From assembly GCA_016125185.1 (NCBI GenBank), contig WGMG01000006.1, forward strand, positions 1,178,001 to 1,242,000: a DNA stretch of 64,000 bases, in the 5' to 3' direction. Both the position numbers and the translations under genes were made by a program. The notes under the pieces are model-generated. The model saw only the letters and a list, made by a program, of their open reading frames with translations. It was not told where the DNA came from and ran no database searches. This document shows positions 25,492-33,996 of the stretch, piece after piece. The stretch comes from Armatimonadota bacterium (GTDB lineage: Bacteria > Armatimonadota > Fimbriimonadia > Fimbriimonadales > Fimbriimonadaceae). Every line of letters begins with the position of its first letter. Positions within the stretch are counted from its first letter, which is position 1.

Positions 25492-26096
25492 TCAATTTTA
25501 GGGATCCGAAGGACCAAACCACGAGCGCGCTCTTCGTCGCGGGGATCGTCATGATCGTTGGTTCGGTGGTCGCACTTTTCATCCATAAGTACCCAAATAT
25601 TAAGGATGCAGGACAGAAGTCTAAGGATGAATTGAACAAGCTGAACGCCAGAAGCACCGAAGCGAAGAAAAACAAGGCCGATTACAAAACAATGATCGAT
25701 AAGTTTCGTTGGAACGATAAGGAAGACGTGGTATCACCAACAGCGCTTACATTGGTTAGTCAGGGGGCCGAGGCTAATCACCTTAAACTCGTGAGCTTCC
25801 GACCCCAAAAGAGCATCGAAAGCGATGCGCTGGTTCAGTTGCCTGTCCAGTTCACCGTCGACGGTTCCTTTGCGAACGTTGCCCAGATGCTGTCCACGTT
25901 CCAAAACAGCAAAGCCAAACTAGCGGTACAACAGGTCCAGATGGCCGCCCAGGAAGGCGAATCCGATCTCGTAACCGCTACCGTCAGTCTCTACGCATTT
26001 ATGGACAAACCCAAGAAGGAGGCCCCTGCAACCACCAGCCAGACCCCTGGCGCCAAGACTGCACAAGCCCCTGCAGGAGCAAAGACCAATGGCTAA
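25488..26096 (+). CDS. gspM: GspM/PilO-like inner-membrane protein
   Basis: 202 residues, GTG start overlapping the gspL stop. A short cytoplasmic head and one membrane helix (SALFVAGIVMIVGSVVALFI, about 12-31) precede a Lys/Asn-rich coiled coil. A ferredoxin-like periplasmic domain of PilO type follows (LVSQGAEANHLKLVSFRPQK, then VDGSFANVAQMLSTFQNSKAKLAVQQVQM). The C-terminal tail is Ala/Pro/Thr-rich and probably disordered. It should pair with the GspL product in the inner-membrane platform. Confidence 0.85.
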   Translation: MINFRDPKDQTTSALFVAGIVMIVGSVVALFIHKYPNIKDAGQKSKDELNKLNARSTEAKKNKADYKTMIDKFRWNDKEDVVSPTALTLVSQGAEANHLKLVSFRPQKSIESDALVQLPVQFTVDGSFANVAQMLSTFQNSKAKLAVQQVQMAAQEGESDLVTATVSLYAFMDKPKKEAPATTSQTPGAKTAQAPAGAKTNG

Positions 26097-26583
26097 AGTG
26101 AATCCCCTCGTCCTCAAGGTTCTCTTCATCGGCGTTCCGTTCCTGATCGGGATCGCGATGCTCCCGACCGACCAGCCGGCTGGCGGATCGCAGCACCCTT
26201 ACCGGGTCTCCATGCCGAATTCCAGCAATGGCGTCTACTCTTCCGATAGCGACATTGCGTCCTTCGGTTCCATCGACGGCAAAGCCGTCAGCAGCTTCCG
26301 ACCCGGTTATCTTCCTAGTTCCCTCACCTCCGGTGAAGAGGATTGGACCTATCGGGGCAACGTTCGGCAGGGCGGCAAGCGCAAGGCTCTCCTCCAAAAC
26401 ACCGTCACCGGCGAATCCGTCTACCTTGAGCCTGGCGATCGGTGGAAGGACCTCCGGCTTCTCTCCCTCAAAGACAATTCCATCCTGATCTCCGACATGT
26501 CCGCCATGCTGAAGAGCTTTGGGCTCTCCAGCGGCAGCGCCGGCAATTCGGGCTCTGACAGCAACATGGCAACACCGCAATAA
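26089..26583 (+). CDS. GspC/PilP-like inner-membrane adaptor, copy 1
   Basis: 164 residues. One membrane helix at the N-terminus (VLKVLFIGVPFLIGIAML), a Ser-rich linker, then a small beta domain: DWTYRGNVRQGGKRKALLQNTVTGESVYLEPGD and WKDLRLLSLKDNSILI. That pattern (ALL-N-TG-x-x-x-L-x-x-G, then RL and SI) resembles the homology region of GspC and PilP, which link the inner-membrane platform to the secretin N0 domain. Overlaps gspM by 8 nt. The next gene encodes a relative. The assignment rests on position, topology and the motif. Confidence 0.7.
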   Translation: MAKVNPLVLKVLFIGVPFLIGIAMLPTDQPAGGSQHPYRVSMPNSSNGVYSSDSDIASFGSIDGKAVSSFRPGYLPSSLTSGEEDWTYRGNVRQGGKRKALLQNTVTGESVYLEPGDRWKDLRLLSLKDNSILISDMSAMLKSFGLSSGSAGNSGSDSNMATPQ

Positions 26584-26587
26584 GACA

Positions 26588-27373
26588 ATGGCCGCAAAGA
26601 AATCACAGCAATCATCTCTCACAAAGCTCCTCGTCATCGGAGGCGTTCTCGTGGGCGTCGTCATGCTGTTCCCCTCTGGCGAGGCCCCCAAGACGGGCAA
26701 GAAAGCCATTACGCTCTTCAGCGGATCGAAAAAGACAGACGATCTCTACACTGCACGTGACCAAAGCGCACAATTCCAGCCAATCGACGCGTCGCTGAAG
26801 AACAGCTTCGTGCCGCTGGTCACCAAGAAGGACCCGAACGGGCCTGCTGCAGCCAACGCCATTCCGGCGTTGCTAGCCAATGGCGAGACCACCTGGGTTT
26901 ACACCGGCAACATGACAGTGAATGGCGTGCCCAACGCTCTTCTGGAAAACACAGCCAACGGCGACGGCGTTTTCCTGCGGCCAAACCAGACCTGGAAGGC
27001 GATGCGACTGGTCGCCGTGCATGAAGGCTCGATCGAGATCGAGGGCCCGCGCGGCATGATGCATACGGTGTCGTTCAACGAACTGACGGCCTCGGCGCCC
27101 GAAGAACCCCTAACGCCACTCCCGCCCGCTACGATCGATAACAACAACAGCGCGAACCCGGCAAACGGCGGAACCAACAACGGTAACGGTAACGGCAATG
27201 GCAACAATCGACGCAACCGACGGCAGTTCGCCGACAATGGTAGCGGTTTGAGCGGACCGATCGGTCAAGACGGCTCCTTCGCCGCCCCCGAAGCTGCCCC
27301 GGCTGCTCCTCAGAATTTCAGCAACGGAAACTATCGACGAAATAGGAATAACAATGAAAATAATCTCAATTAG
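26588..27373 (+). CDS. GspC/PilP-like inner-membrane adaptor, copy 2, with Asn/Gly-rich tail
   Basis: 261 residues from ATG 26588. An N-terminal helix (LTKLLVIGGVLVGVVMLF) is followed by a domain alignable with copy 1: FQPID, TTWVYTGNMTVNGVPNALLENT, VFLRPNQTWKAMRLVAVHEGSIEI. It then adds about 100 residues rich in Asn, Gly, Pro and Ala (NNNSANPANGGTNNGNGNGN and similar), probably disordered. Only 4 nt separate it from copy 1, and it overlaps gspD by 20 nt. Tandem duplication followed by tail growth is the simplest history. Confidence 0.7.
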   Translation: MAAKKSQQSSLTKLLVIGGVLVGVVMLFPSGEAPKTGKKAITLFSGSKKTDDLYTARDQSAQFQPIDASLKNSFVPLVTKKDPNGPAAANAIPALLANGETTWVYTGNMTVNGVPNALLENTANGDGVFLRPNQTWKAMRLVAVHEGSIEIEGPRGMMHTVSFNELTASAPEEPLTPLPPATIDNNNSANPANGGTNNGNGNGNGNNRRNRRQFADNGSGLSGPIGQDGSFAAPEAAPAAPQNFSNGNYRRNRNNNENNLN

Positions 27374-29780
27374 TGCTTTGGCCCTTGCGTTCGGCTTAAT
27401 GGTGCCGAGTCTTGCGCTTGCGCAGGATAATCCGTTCTTCGGGGGCGGGAGTACTTCGTCTTCCGGCAGCGATAACTGGAAAGATATCAAGCTGAATCCG
27501 AAGACGAAGATTAAGCTCGATTTCCATTCCGCCAACGTCGATTACGTCATTTCTATTTTTCAAAAGACGAGCGGTATTAATATCGTCAAGGACCCTTCCC
27601 TGACCGGTGGCATCACGCTCACCAGCGCCAGCGAAGTTCCGCTCAAGACCGGTTTCCAAATTCTCGAAAAGACCCTGAACCTGAAGGGCTATGACCTGAA
27701 GAAGGACGGCGATCTGCTCGTTATCCAAAAGCAGCAGACCCGAGACCGAGGCGACCGAGGTAATAGTGGCTTCCAGTTCGACCCCTCCATGTTCCAGAAC
27801 ATGAATCAGAACAACTCGGTCCTGAAGATTTATCCGATTCAGTACGCCAACGCAACCCAGGTGGCCCGCGTCGTCAACGACGTATTCCAGGCCAGTGGCC
27901 AGCAACAGAATCCGTTCCAAGCCATGTTCCAACGGGGCGGAGGAGGAGGGCGAGGCGGCAACCGCTTTGGCGGCGGCGGCTTCAACTTCGGTGGTTTCAA
28001 CCCCTTCGGCAACAACAACCAGGGTTCCAACATCCGCGCGTCGGCCGACGACTTCTCGAACTCGGTCATCGTCAACGCTCCGGACAAAGAACAGAAGGAA
28101 GTCGAGCGAGTCATTCGCACCATCGACAAGCAAACCGACGACCCGCAGCACACCAAGGTCTATAAGCTCGAATACGCAACCGCAACCGATGTGGCCTCGA
28201 CGATCCAAAACGTTTTGACCAACAATGCTCCACGCGGCAAGGGAGGCGTCACCTCGTCCGGTAGCAACTTCCAGGATCGATTCCAGCAGGCAATTCGATT
28301 TGGCTCGACTCAGGCATCCTTTGGCACCGTCGCCGCCGACTCGCGCACCAACTCGCTGGTCGTCACCGCAACCGACGAAAACCAGTTGGTCGTCCAGTCC
28401 GTCATCAAGGACCTGGACAAACCGGTCGACTTCGAGAGCACGACGTTCGTCTTCCCGCTGAACAATGCGAAGGCCGACGACGTCGCCCAGCTCATCAATA
28501 ACGCGTTCGGCCAACGCCAGGGCGTCAACGGACGCACCAACCGTACGGCTAACACCGGCAACAACCGGCAGACGACGAACAATAACAACCGAAACAACAA
28601 CAACCGAAATCTCGGTGGTTCGATCGACAATCCGAACGATCCGAAGAACATGTACCTCCAAATGGAGGACCAGAACGCAACGGACGGCGAACTCCTGACC
28701 AGCGTTTCGGCGACCCAGGGCTTCCAGTTCCGCGGTGGATTTGGAGGCGGCAACAGTGCCCAGAACCAGTCGACTCAGACCGGTCGAACGCCAGACGGAC
28801 GCTTGGTTCCGGTTCAGGACCTCACCGGCCAAGTCACAACCATTGCCGACCCGAACACGAACTCGATCATCGTCGTCGCTAACCCGGACTACGCCGCGTT
28901 GATCAAGCAGATCCTTGAACAGCTCGACAAGATTCCCGAGCAGGTCATGATCGAAACGACGATCGTGGAAGCCAACCTCGACGCCTCCGACAAGCTCGGC
29001 ATCGAGTGGAACTACCTCGATAACGCACACCTCGGCGTCCCGGGCCAGCAAGGCAACATCGGAACGACGTTCGGTCTCGGCACGAGCACAACCAATCCTG
29101 CTCAAGGATTCAAGTACACCATCGGTGGCAAGAACCTGACTTCGTTCATGAACGCGATTCAGAGCGACACCAAGTTCAACATCCTTTCGACTCCGCGAAT
29201 CTTTACGTCGAACAACACTCAGGCTGAAATCAACATCAGCCAGAGCATCCCGTACGTGACCAGCAGCCGAACGGACAACAATGGCAACATCCTGTACAAC
29301 TACGCGTTCCAGGATGTCGGTATCGTTCTGACCGTCACCCCGCGAATCACCGCCAATGGCTACGTCACCATGGACGTCACCCAAACGGCAAACGATCTGC
29401 AGGGTTACACGGACTTCAACGCGCCAATCGTCAATCAGCGCGAAGCCAGCACGGTTGTCAGCGTTAAGAATGGCGAAACCATCGTCCTCGGCGGCATCAT
29501 CCGCAGCACGGTCACGGCGACGACGAACAAGGTTCCGATCCTTGGCGACATCCCAATCCTCGGCAATCTCTTCAAGAGCACGTCGAAGGATAAAGCCAAG
29601 ACCGAACTCCTCGTTCTCCTCACCCCGCGCATCGTCCATGACGAAGATGAAGCTCGACAACTGAGACAGGATACGACCAAACAGCTTTCGCCTGAGAGCC
29701 AAAAGCAGTTGGACAAGGTCATCCCGCCGGAGAACACCAAGAAGGAAATCAAGGACGATAAGAAGGGCGGCGGAAACTAA
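27354..29780 (+). CDS. gspD: Type II secretion outer-membrane secretin GspD
   Basis: 808 residues. The signal peptide is about 1-23 (LALAFGLMVPSLALAQ). An N0/STN-like domain follows (IKLDFHSANVDYVISIFQKTSG). Next come repeated N1-N3 KH-like domains, with VLKIYPIQYANATQVARVV and KVYKLEYATATDVASTI. The secretin pore domain is at about 535-765, with VMIETTIVEANLDASDKLGIEW, ILSTPRIFTSNN and NKVPILGDIPILGNLF. Two low-complexity inserts interrupt the N domains: Gly/Arg/Phe/Asn-rich near 198-228, and Asn/Thr/Arg-rich near 388-425. The insert composition is unlike the core. Last gene of the gsp block. Confidence 0.95.
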   Translation: MKIISISALALAFGLMVPSLALAQDNPFFGGGSTSSSGSDNWKDIKLNPKTKIKLDFHSANVDYVISIFQKTSGINIVKDPSLTGGITLTSASEVPLKTGFQILEKTLNLKGYDLKKDGDLLVIQKQQTRDRGDRGNSGFQFDPSMFQNMNQNNSVLKIYPIQYANATQVARVVNDVFQASGQQQNPFQAMFQRGGGGGRGGNRFGGGGFNFGGFNPFGNNNQGSNIRASADDFSNSVIVNAPDKEQKEVERVIRTIDKQTDDPQHTKVYKLEYATATDVASTIQNVLTNNAPRGKGGVTSSGSNFQDRFQQAIRFGSTQASFGTVAADSRTNSLVVTATDENQLVVQSVIKDLDKPVDFESTTFVFPLNNAKADDVAQLINNAFGQRQGVNGRTNRTANTGNNRQTTNNNNRNNNNRNLGGSIDNPNDPKNMYLQMEDQNATDGELLTSVSATQGFQFRGGFGGGNSAQNQSTQTGRTPDGRLVPVQDLTGQVTTIADPNTNSIIVVANPDYAALIKQILEQLDKIPEQVMIETTIVEANLDASDKLGIEWNYLDNAHLGVPGQQGNIGTTFGLGTSTTNPAQGFKYTIGGKNLTSFMNAIQSDTKFNILSTPRIFTSNNTQAEINISQSIPYVTSSRTDNNGNILYNYAFQDVGIVLTVTPRITANGYVTMDVTQTANDLQGYTDFNAPIVNQREASTVVSVKNGETIVLGGIIRSTVTATTNKVPILGDIPILGNLFKSTSKDKAKTELLVLLTPRIVHDEDEARQLRQDTTKQLSPESQKQLDKVIPPENTKKEIKDDKKGGGN

Positions 29781-29859
29781 GGATTAATCCTTCGCCGTAT
29801 TTCTTCAAAACCACGAGAAATTGGCTCGAAATTAAGTAAAACCAACAGCAGAGGTAACT

Positions 29860-30534
29860 ATGAAAAAGTTGTTATTCGGAATCGCGATTCTGGCAATCGC
29901 AGTAATGTCTCAAGCCCAGCGCGGCGGCTTTATGATGGGCGGTGCTGGCGGTGGCGCGAACCCGGCCATGCTCCTCGGACGAGAGGATGTCCAGAAAGAC
30001 CTAGCTCTGACCGACGCCCAAAAGGACAAGGTCGCGACGCTCACGGATCAGAACGCCATGCGTGATCGATTCATGAAGGCGATGCAGGATGCCGGTGTCA
30101 GCTTCGAAGACATGCGCACCGACGAGGGCCGCAAGAAGATGCAGCCGATCATGGAGAAGATGCAGGCCGACATGAAGAAGGAAATCGACGCGATCCTCAC
30201 GCCGGAGCAGTCGAAGCGACTCGGCCAGATCGGAGTCCAAATGGCCGGAAACCGCGCCATTCTTCAGAAGGACGTCGCTAAGGCTCTCGGCATCACCGAC
30301 GACCAGAACGAGAAGATTCAGAACCTTGTCAAGATGCAGGGCGACGCCCAGCGCGGCCTCTTCCAGAAAATGCAGGACGGCGAACTGACCCGGGAAGACC
30401 TTCAGGACAAGATGAAGAAAAACGGCGAGATTTTCGACACTGAACTCGGCAAGCTTCTCACCGACAACCAGAAGGCGAAGCTCAAGGAAATGGGCGGCAA
30501 GCCGTTCGAAAAGAAAGACGACGGCGGACTCTAA
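29860..30534 (+). CDS. Periplasmic LTXXQ-type (Spy/CpxP-like) helical protein
   Basis: 224 residues. The signal peptide is about 1-19 (LLFGIAILAIAVMSQAQ), then a Gly/Met-rich stretch. The helical body carries repeated LTxxQ motifs: LTDAQ, LTPEQ and, in variant form, LTDNQ. These define the Spy/CpxP-like family of periplasmic chaperones and stress sensors. Met and Lys are frequent. The gene follows gspD by 79 bp and ends at a strong terminator, so read-through from the secretion operon is possible. A helper role for secreted proteins is an inference. Confidence 0.8.
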   Translation: MKKLLFGIAILAIAVMSQAQRGGFMMGGAGGGANPAMLLGREDVQKDLALTDAQKDKVATLTDQNAMRDRFMKAMQDAGVSFEDMRTDEGRKKMQPIMEKMQADMKKEIDAILTPEQSKRLGQIGVQMAGNRAILQKDVAKALGITDDQNEKIQNLVKMQGDAQRGLFQKMQDGELTREDLQDKMKKNGEIFDTELGKLLTDNQKAKLKEMGGKPFEKKDDGGL

Positions 30535-30546
30535 GCCCCGTACAAC

Positions 30547-30584
30547 AAAAAGCCCTCTAGCCTGGAGCTAGAGGGCTTTTTGAT
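30547..30584 (+). terminator. Strong intrinsic terminator at the end of the secretion block
   Basis: 15-bp perfect stem AAAAAGCCCTCTAGC/GCTAGAGGGCTTTTT with a 5-nt loop. The symmetric A/T flanks let it work in both directions. Confidence 0.95.
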
Positions 30585-30620
30585 TTGTGGGCGCAATAGT
30601 TGTAAGGGATCAGAAAATCG

Positions 30621-30839
30621 TTACCGAGACACGCTCTGATCGATGGATATTCGACTTGTCGCTCGGGACGCCATCAGTCGGGCGCCATCGCTAAAATCAA
30701 ATCCGGGCATGTCGGTCGGTCCTCCTTCACAGCAAGCCTCGATGATTCCGCAGAACTCGCACCTCATGTGCGACCTCTCCGGTCGAGTTGGCATCCCACA
30801 CTTGGGACATCGATAATCGCAACTTTTTGCGCTATCCAT
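30621..30839 (-). CDS. Small zinc-ribbon protein
   Basis: 72 residues. CPKCG (about 11-15) and CEFCG (about 27-31) form a treble-clef or zinc-ribbon pair, and a further CC follows. The rest is polar with a basic Ser/Arg end. AAGGAG lies only 1-2 nt before ATG 30839, closer than usual, so the start is not certain. Function unknown. Isolated between two terminator or intergenic regions. Confidence 0.6.
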   Translation of the reverse strand: MDSAKSCDYRCPKCGMPTRPERSHMRCEFCGIIEACCEGGPTDMPGFDFSDGARLMASRATSRISIDQSVSR

Positions 30840-31030
30840 ACTCCTTTTGACGACTCAGAGCAGGAATTGTTGCCTTAAGGTTTGGTTAATATGGGACCTT
30901 TGCGGCCAAGCTTTAGGCTTCCGCATTGTCCAATTTGACCTTCATTCGCCCAATAGAGCCCTGATATAGCACCTTCGTCGCAGGGCGAGCCAACGCGGCC
31001 CTCTACGAAATGACCTCTAGTCGGTTCGCC

Positions 31031-31219
31031 TTACGCGACCGAGTCGTTGGAATGAAGCTTAAGATTGATCCGACGCAAACGTTCCTCAGCGTTCGAAATC
31101 CAAGTCTGAGCCGAATCGGGATGACCCAATGCGGTCTTATTCTTATTAGTCACGAACTTATAGGCGACGGCGGCGACTCCGGCGGCGACCGCTGCGAACC
31201 ATAGGGCGTTTGTCTTCAT
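31031..31219 (-). CDS. Small single-pass membrane protein
   Basis: 62 residues from ATG 31219 (GGAGAG about 10 nt upstream). An Ala/Val-rich membrane helix (ALWFAAVAAGVAAVAYKFV) is followed by a basic/polar tail with SAQTWISNAEERLRRIN, probably an amphipathic helix. No family recognised. The 191 bp between it and the zinc-ribbon gene at 30839 hold no other gene that I can support. Confidence 0.6.
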   Translation of the reverse strand: MKTNALWFAAVAAGVAAVAYKFVTNKNKTALGHPDSAQTWISNAEERLRRINLKLHSNDSVA

Positions 31220-31314
31220 TGATGTTTGCTCTCCAGCCTTATTAATAATCATTGCTACTTTGGAACGATTACTTAGTAAATTCGTTCCACATTTTTCAGA
31301 CGTTTCACCACCGG

Positions 31315-31320
31315 TACACT
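31315..31320 (+). promoter_or_regulatory. -10 box of ffh
   Basis: TACACT ends 9 nt before ATG 31330, so transcription should begin 2-3 nt upstream of the start codon. An AAAGG follows the box but would lie at or before the transcription start. The -35 is weak. Confidence 0.5.
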
Positions 31321-31329
31321 AAAGGTTAA

Positions 31330-32664
31330 ATGTTCGACAACTTAACCAGGCGACTTTCCGGCGTTTTCGCCAAGATGCGAGGCAAAGGTCGCCTCAGTGA
31401 GGACGACGTCAACGAGATGCTCCGCGAGGTCCGCGTAGCCCTTCTCGAAGCCGACGTCAACTTCGCGGTTGCCAAAGAATTCATTGCCCGGATCAAAGCC
31501 ATCGCCATTGGCGAGGAACTGTTCTCCTCGCTCAACGCCGACCAAACTATCGTCAAAATCGTCAAGGACGAGTTGGTCGAAATGCTCGGCGGCGAAGGCG
31601 TCAAGATGAATTGGGGCTCCACCCCGCCGACCGTCATCCTCATGTGCGGCCTCCAGGGCTCCGGCAAGACCACGACGACGGCCAAACTCGCCAAGTGGTT
31701 CCTGGAACAAGGCAAGAAGCCGATGCTCGCCGCCTGCGACATCCAGCGCCCTGCCGCCGTCAAACAGCTCGAAGTCCTCGGCGAGCAGGTCGGCGTCCCC
31801 GTCTTCACCAAAATGGACGGCACGCCCCCGCCCAAGATCGCCAAGGAAGCCCTCGAACGCTGCAAGTACCTCATGAACGACGTGCTCATCGTCGACACCG
31901 CTGGTCGAACCACCATCGACGATGCGCTCATGGGCGAGTTAGAAGAGATCTACAAAGCTGTCAACCCCAACGAGTCGTTCCTGGTTCTTGACGCCACCAC
32001 CGGCCAAGAGGCCGTCAATGTGGCCGAAGCCTTCCATGCCCGTGTCAACGTCACCGGTGCAATCTTCACTAAGCTTGACGGCGACACTCGCGGTGGCGCA
32101 GTTCTCAGTGTCCGCCAGGCCACCAGCGTTCCCGTCCGCTTCACCGGTATTGGCGAGCAAGTCGACGCCCTCGACGTCTTCCACCCCGACCGGATGGCCC
32201 AGCGCATCCTCGGCATGGGCGACGTTCTCGGCCTCATCGAAAAAGTCGAGAAAGCCTTCGATGCCGAAGACGCTGCCGCGATGGAGAAGAGCTTCGGCAC
32301 CGGCTCGATGGACTTCAACATGATGCTCCAAAGCTTCAAGATGATGAAGAAAATGGGCAACATGAAGAACGTCATGAAGCTCATTCCTGGCCTCTCTGCC
32401 CAGCTTCCCGAAGAGGCTCTGGACCAGATCGACGACAAGCAAATTAACCGTACTGAGGCAATCATTCTCTCAATGACTTTCAAAGAGCGTGGAAATCCAG
32501 ATATAATAAACGGTTCGCGCCGAAAGCGGATCGCGGCTGGCAGTGGTACATCGGTTGAAGAAGTCAATCACCTGATCAAGCAGATGTACGAAATGAGACG
32601 AGGCATGAAGCAGATGTCGAAAATGCAGCAGCGGTTCGGAAAGCTTAATAAGCGCAAACGATAA
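31330..32664 (+). CDS. ffh: Signal recognition particle protein Ffh (SRP54)
   Basis: 444 residues, full length. It binds signal sequences and SRP RNA and docks with FtsY for co-translational membrane insertion. The N domain is residues 1-90. The G domain has GLQGSGKTT (108-116), then the DTAGRT and TKLDGDTRGGA motifs. The M domain from about 300 is Met-rich (MEKSFGTGSMDFNMMLQSFKMMKKM) and contains the RNA-binding block SRRKRIAAGSGTSVEEVN. First gene of ffh-rpsP-khpA-rimM; rpsP starts 12 nt after its stop. Confidence 0.98.
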   Translation: MFDNLTRRLSGVFAKMRGKGRLSEDDVNEMLREVRVALLEADVNFAVAKEFIARIKAIAIGEELFSSLNADQTIVKIVKDELVEMLGGEGVKMNWGSTPPTVILMCGLQGSGKTTTTAKLAKWFLEQGKKPMLAACDIQRPAAVKQLEVLGEQVGVPVFTKMDGTPPPKIAKEALERCKYLMNDVLIVDTAGRTTIDDALMGELEEIYKAVNPNESFLVLDATTGQEAVNVAEAFHARVNVTGAIFTKLDGDTRGGAVLSVRQATSVPVRFTGIGEQVDALDVFHPDRMAQRILGMGDVLGLIEKVEKAFDAEDAAAMEKSFGTGSMDFNMMLQSFKMMKKMGNMKNVMKLIPGLSAQLPEEALDQIDDKQINRTEAIILSMTFKERGNPDIINGSRRKRIAAGSGTSVEEVNHLIKQMYEMRRGMKQMSKMQQRFGKLNKRKR

Positions 32665-32675
32665 CGCAAAAAACC

Positions 32676-33125
32676 ATGGTTAAAATCCGACTGCAAAGAC
32701 TTGGTAACAAAGGACGCCCGTTCTATCGCGTCGTTGTTATGAAGAGTGAAGCCGGCCGCAACAGCGCGGCAGTTGAGAACATTGGCATCTACAACCCCAT
32801 TTCTCAGCCTAAAGAAATCCGAATTAACGAAGAGCGCGCTCTTTACTGGCTCCGAAACGGAGCCGAGCCGACGGAGACCGCCGCTTACCTCATGAACAAG
32901 CTGGGCATCCTGCCCAAGTTCCTGGATGAGCGACCAGCCCAGAAGCGAAAGTACAAGTTCCTCGATAAGACGACTGCCGCAATCAGCAAGCTGAGCGCCG
33001 TCGACGCACCCAAGAAGGAAGAGCCGGTCGCTGTGGCCGCCGCCGTCGAGGAAGCCCCTGCCGCTGAGGAAGCTCCCGCAGCCGAAGAAACCGTAGCCGC
33101 CGAAGAAACTCCGGCCACCGAATAA
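32676..33125 (+). CDS. rpsP: 30S ribosomal protein S16 with acidic C-terminal extension
   Basis: 149 residues. The S16 core (about 1-85) is clear: MVKIRLQRLGNKGRPFYRVVV, IGIYNP, and RALYWLRNGAEPTETAAYL. S16 supports 30S assembly. Beyond the core there is a linker and then about 35 residues of Ala/Glu/Pro repeats (EEAPAAEEAPAAEETVAAEE) that look disordered. Many bacterial S16 end near 80-90 residues, so this one is much longer. Followed 2 nt later by khpA. Confidence 0.97.
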   Translation: MVKIRLQRLGNKGRPFYRVVVMKSEAGRNSAAVENIGIYNPISQPKEIRINEERALYWLRNGAEPTETAAYLMNKLGILPKFLDERPAQKRKYKFLDKTTAAISKLSAVDAPKKEEPVAVAAAVEEAPAAEEAPAAEETVAAEETPATE

Positions 33126-33127
33126 GC

Positions 33128-33367
33128 ATGAGCTACGCCCCATTTGTAGAAGAACTGGTCAAGAGCATCGTCGCCTCCCCCAGCAGCGTGGAGATCGACG
33201 AAGTGCTCGAAGGCAACACGCGAACCTTCAATGTTCGCGTCGCTCAAGACGACGTAGGCAAGGTAATCGGCAAGAACGGACGCGTCATTTCCGCCATCCG
33301 TTTGGTGGTCAGCGCGATCGCGTCGAAGTCCAAAGAAAAAGCGTACGTCAAGATCGTCACCGAGTAA
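33128..33367 (+). CDS. khpA: KH-domain RNA-binding protein KhpA
   Basis: 79 residues, a single KH domain. VRVAQDDVGKVIGKNGRVISAIR holds the GKNG loop that contacts RNA (GxxG). The short length and the location between rpsP and rimM are typical for KhpA/YlqC, which works with KhpB/Jag in RNA binding in other phyla. A hairpin with a 12-bp stem stands between it and rimM. Confidence 0.93.
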   Translation: MSYAPFVEELVKSIVASPSSVEIDEVLEGNTRTFNVRVAQDDVGKVIGKNGRVISAIRLVVSAIASKSKEKAYVKIVTE

Positions 33368-33385
33368 GGTTGCAATCATGGTTCG

Positions 33386-33422
33386 AAGCTGGACAGGTAA
33401 AGGATGCCTGTCCAGCTTTCGT
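33386..33422 (+). terminator. Hairpin between khpA and rimM
   Basis: 12-bp perfect stem AAGCTGGACAGG/CCTGTCCAGCTT with a 9-nt loop, followed only by TCGTTATG. It may reduce rimM expression relative to rpsP rather than end transcription fully. Confidence 0.55.
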
Positions 33423-33431
33423 TATGTATGA

Positions 33432-33923
33432 ATGAGTGAATCGAAGCGAACCCCAGTAGGCCGAATCGTCGGTGCCTTCGGCATCCGAGGGCAAGTCAAG
33501 GTCGAAATGATCACCAGCTTCGAATCTCGGTTCGATAAGGGCAATATCCTGTTCCTGGACGGCAAGCCCCTCAAGATCGAAGCCTCCCAATTTCACAAGG
33601 GCCGCCCCCTCATCAAGCTCGCCGGCATCAACACCATGTCCGAAGCCGAAACCCTGCAGTGGAAGATTCTTGAAGCCGAAGGCGAACCCGAGATGGACGA
33701 CGACGAGTACCTCATCGAAGACCTCATCGGCCTGAAGGTCGTCACCGTCGAGGGCGAAGAACTCGGCGAAGTGGACGATATCGAGGACTACCCCGCTCAT
33801 GAAGTCGTCCTCGTCGGCGAAATCCGCATCCCCTTGGTCGACGAGTTCATCAAAGACATCAACCTCGATAAGGAAGTGATGACGGTCAAGCTGATCTACG
33901 GAATGAGGCCGGGAGAAGAGTAG
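33432..33923 (+). CDS. rimM: Ribosome maturation factor RimM
   Basis: 163 residues. It assists maturation of the 30S head through S19. The N-terminal domain shows VGRIVGAFGIRGQVKVEM and the PRC-barrel C-terminal domain LIGLKVVTVEGEELGEVDDIEDYPAHEVVLVG, then IPLVDEFIKDINLDKEVMTV. ATG 33432 follows the hairpin by about 10 nt. In most genomes trmD and rplS follow. Here a glycosyltransferase comes next after 163 bp of intergenic sequence. Confidence 0.95.
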   Translation: MSESKRTPVGRIVGAFGIRGQVKVEMITSFESRFDKGNILFLDGKPLKIEASQFHKGRPLIKLAGINTMSEAETLQWKILEAEGEPEMDDDEYLIEDLIGLKVVTVEGEELGEVDDIEDYPAHEVVLVGEIRIPLVDEFIKDINLDKEVMTVKLIYGMRPGEE

Positions 33924-33996
33924 CTTTTAGCCTTCAGCCTTTAGCCCCTGGTCAAGCACCAACCTATTTCCCCAACCCAAGATACCCCTTCGGATG

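Noticed and set aside
27396-29702. 768-codon open frame on the minus strand
   Set aside because: It is antisense to gspD and consists mostly of Val/Asp/Arg runs. No start signal or family.
18014-29780. Type IV pilus rather than T2SS for the gsp block
   Set aside because: GspG with the calcium-loop end, a GspK with its helix-hairpin-helix domain and no Glu +5, and the absence of pilT and pilA favour T2SS.
29781-29859. Terminator after gspD
   Set aside because: AAGGATTAATCCTT is a small palindrome with no T-run, so transcription may continue into the LTXXQ gene.
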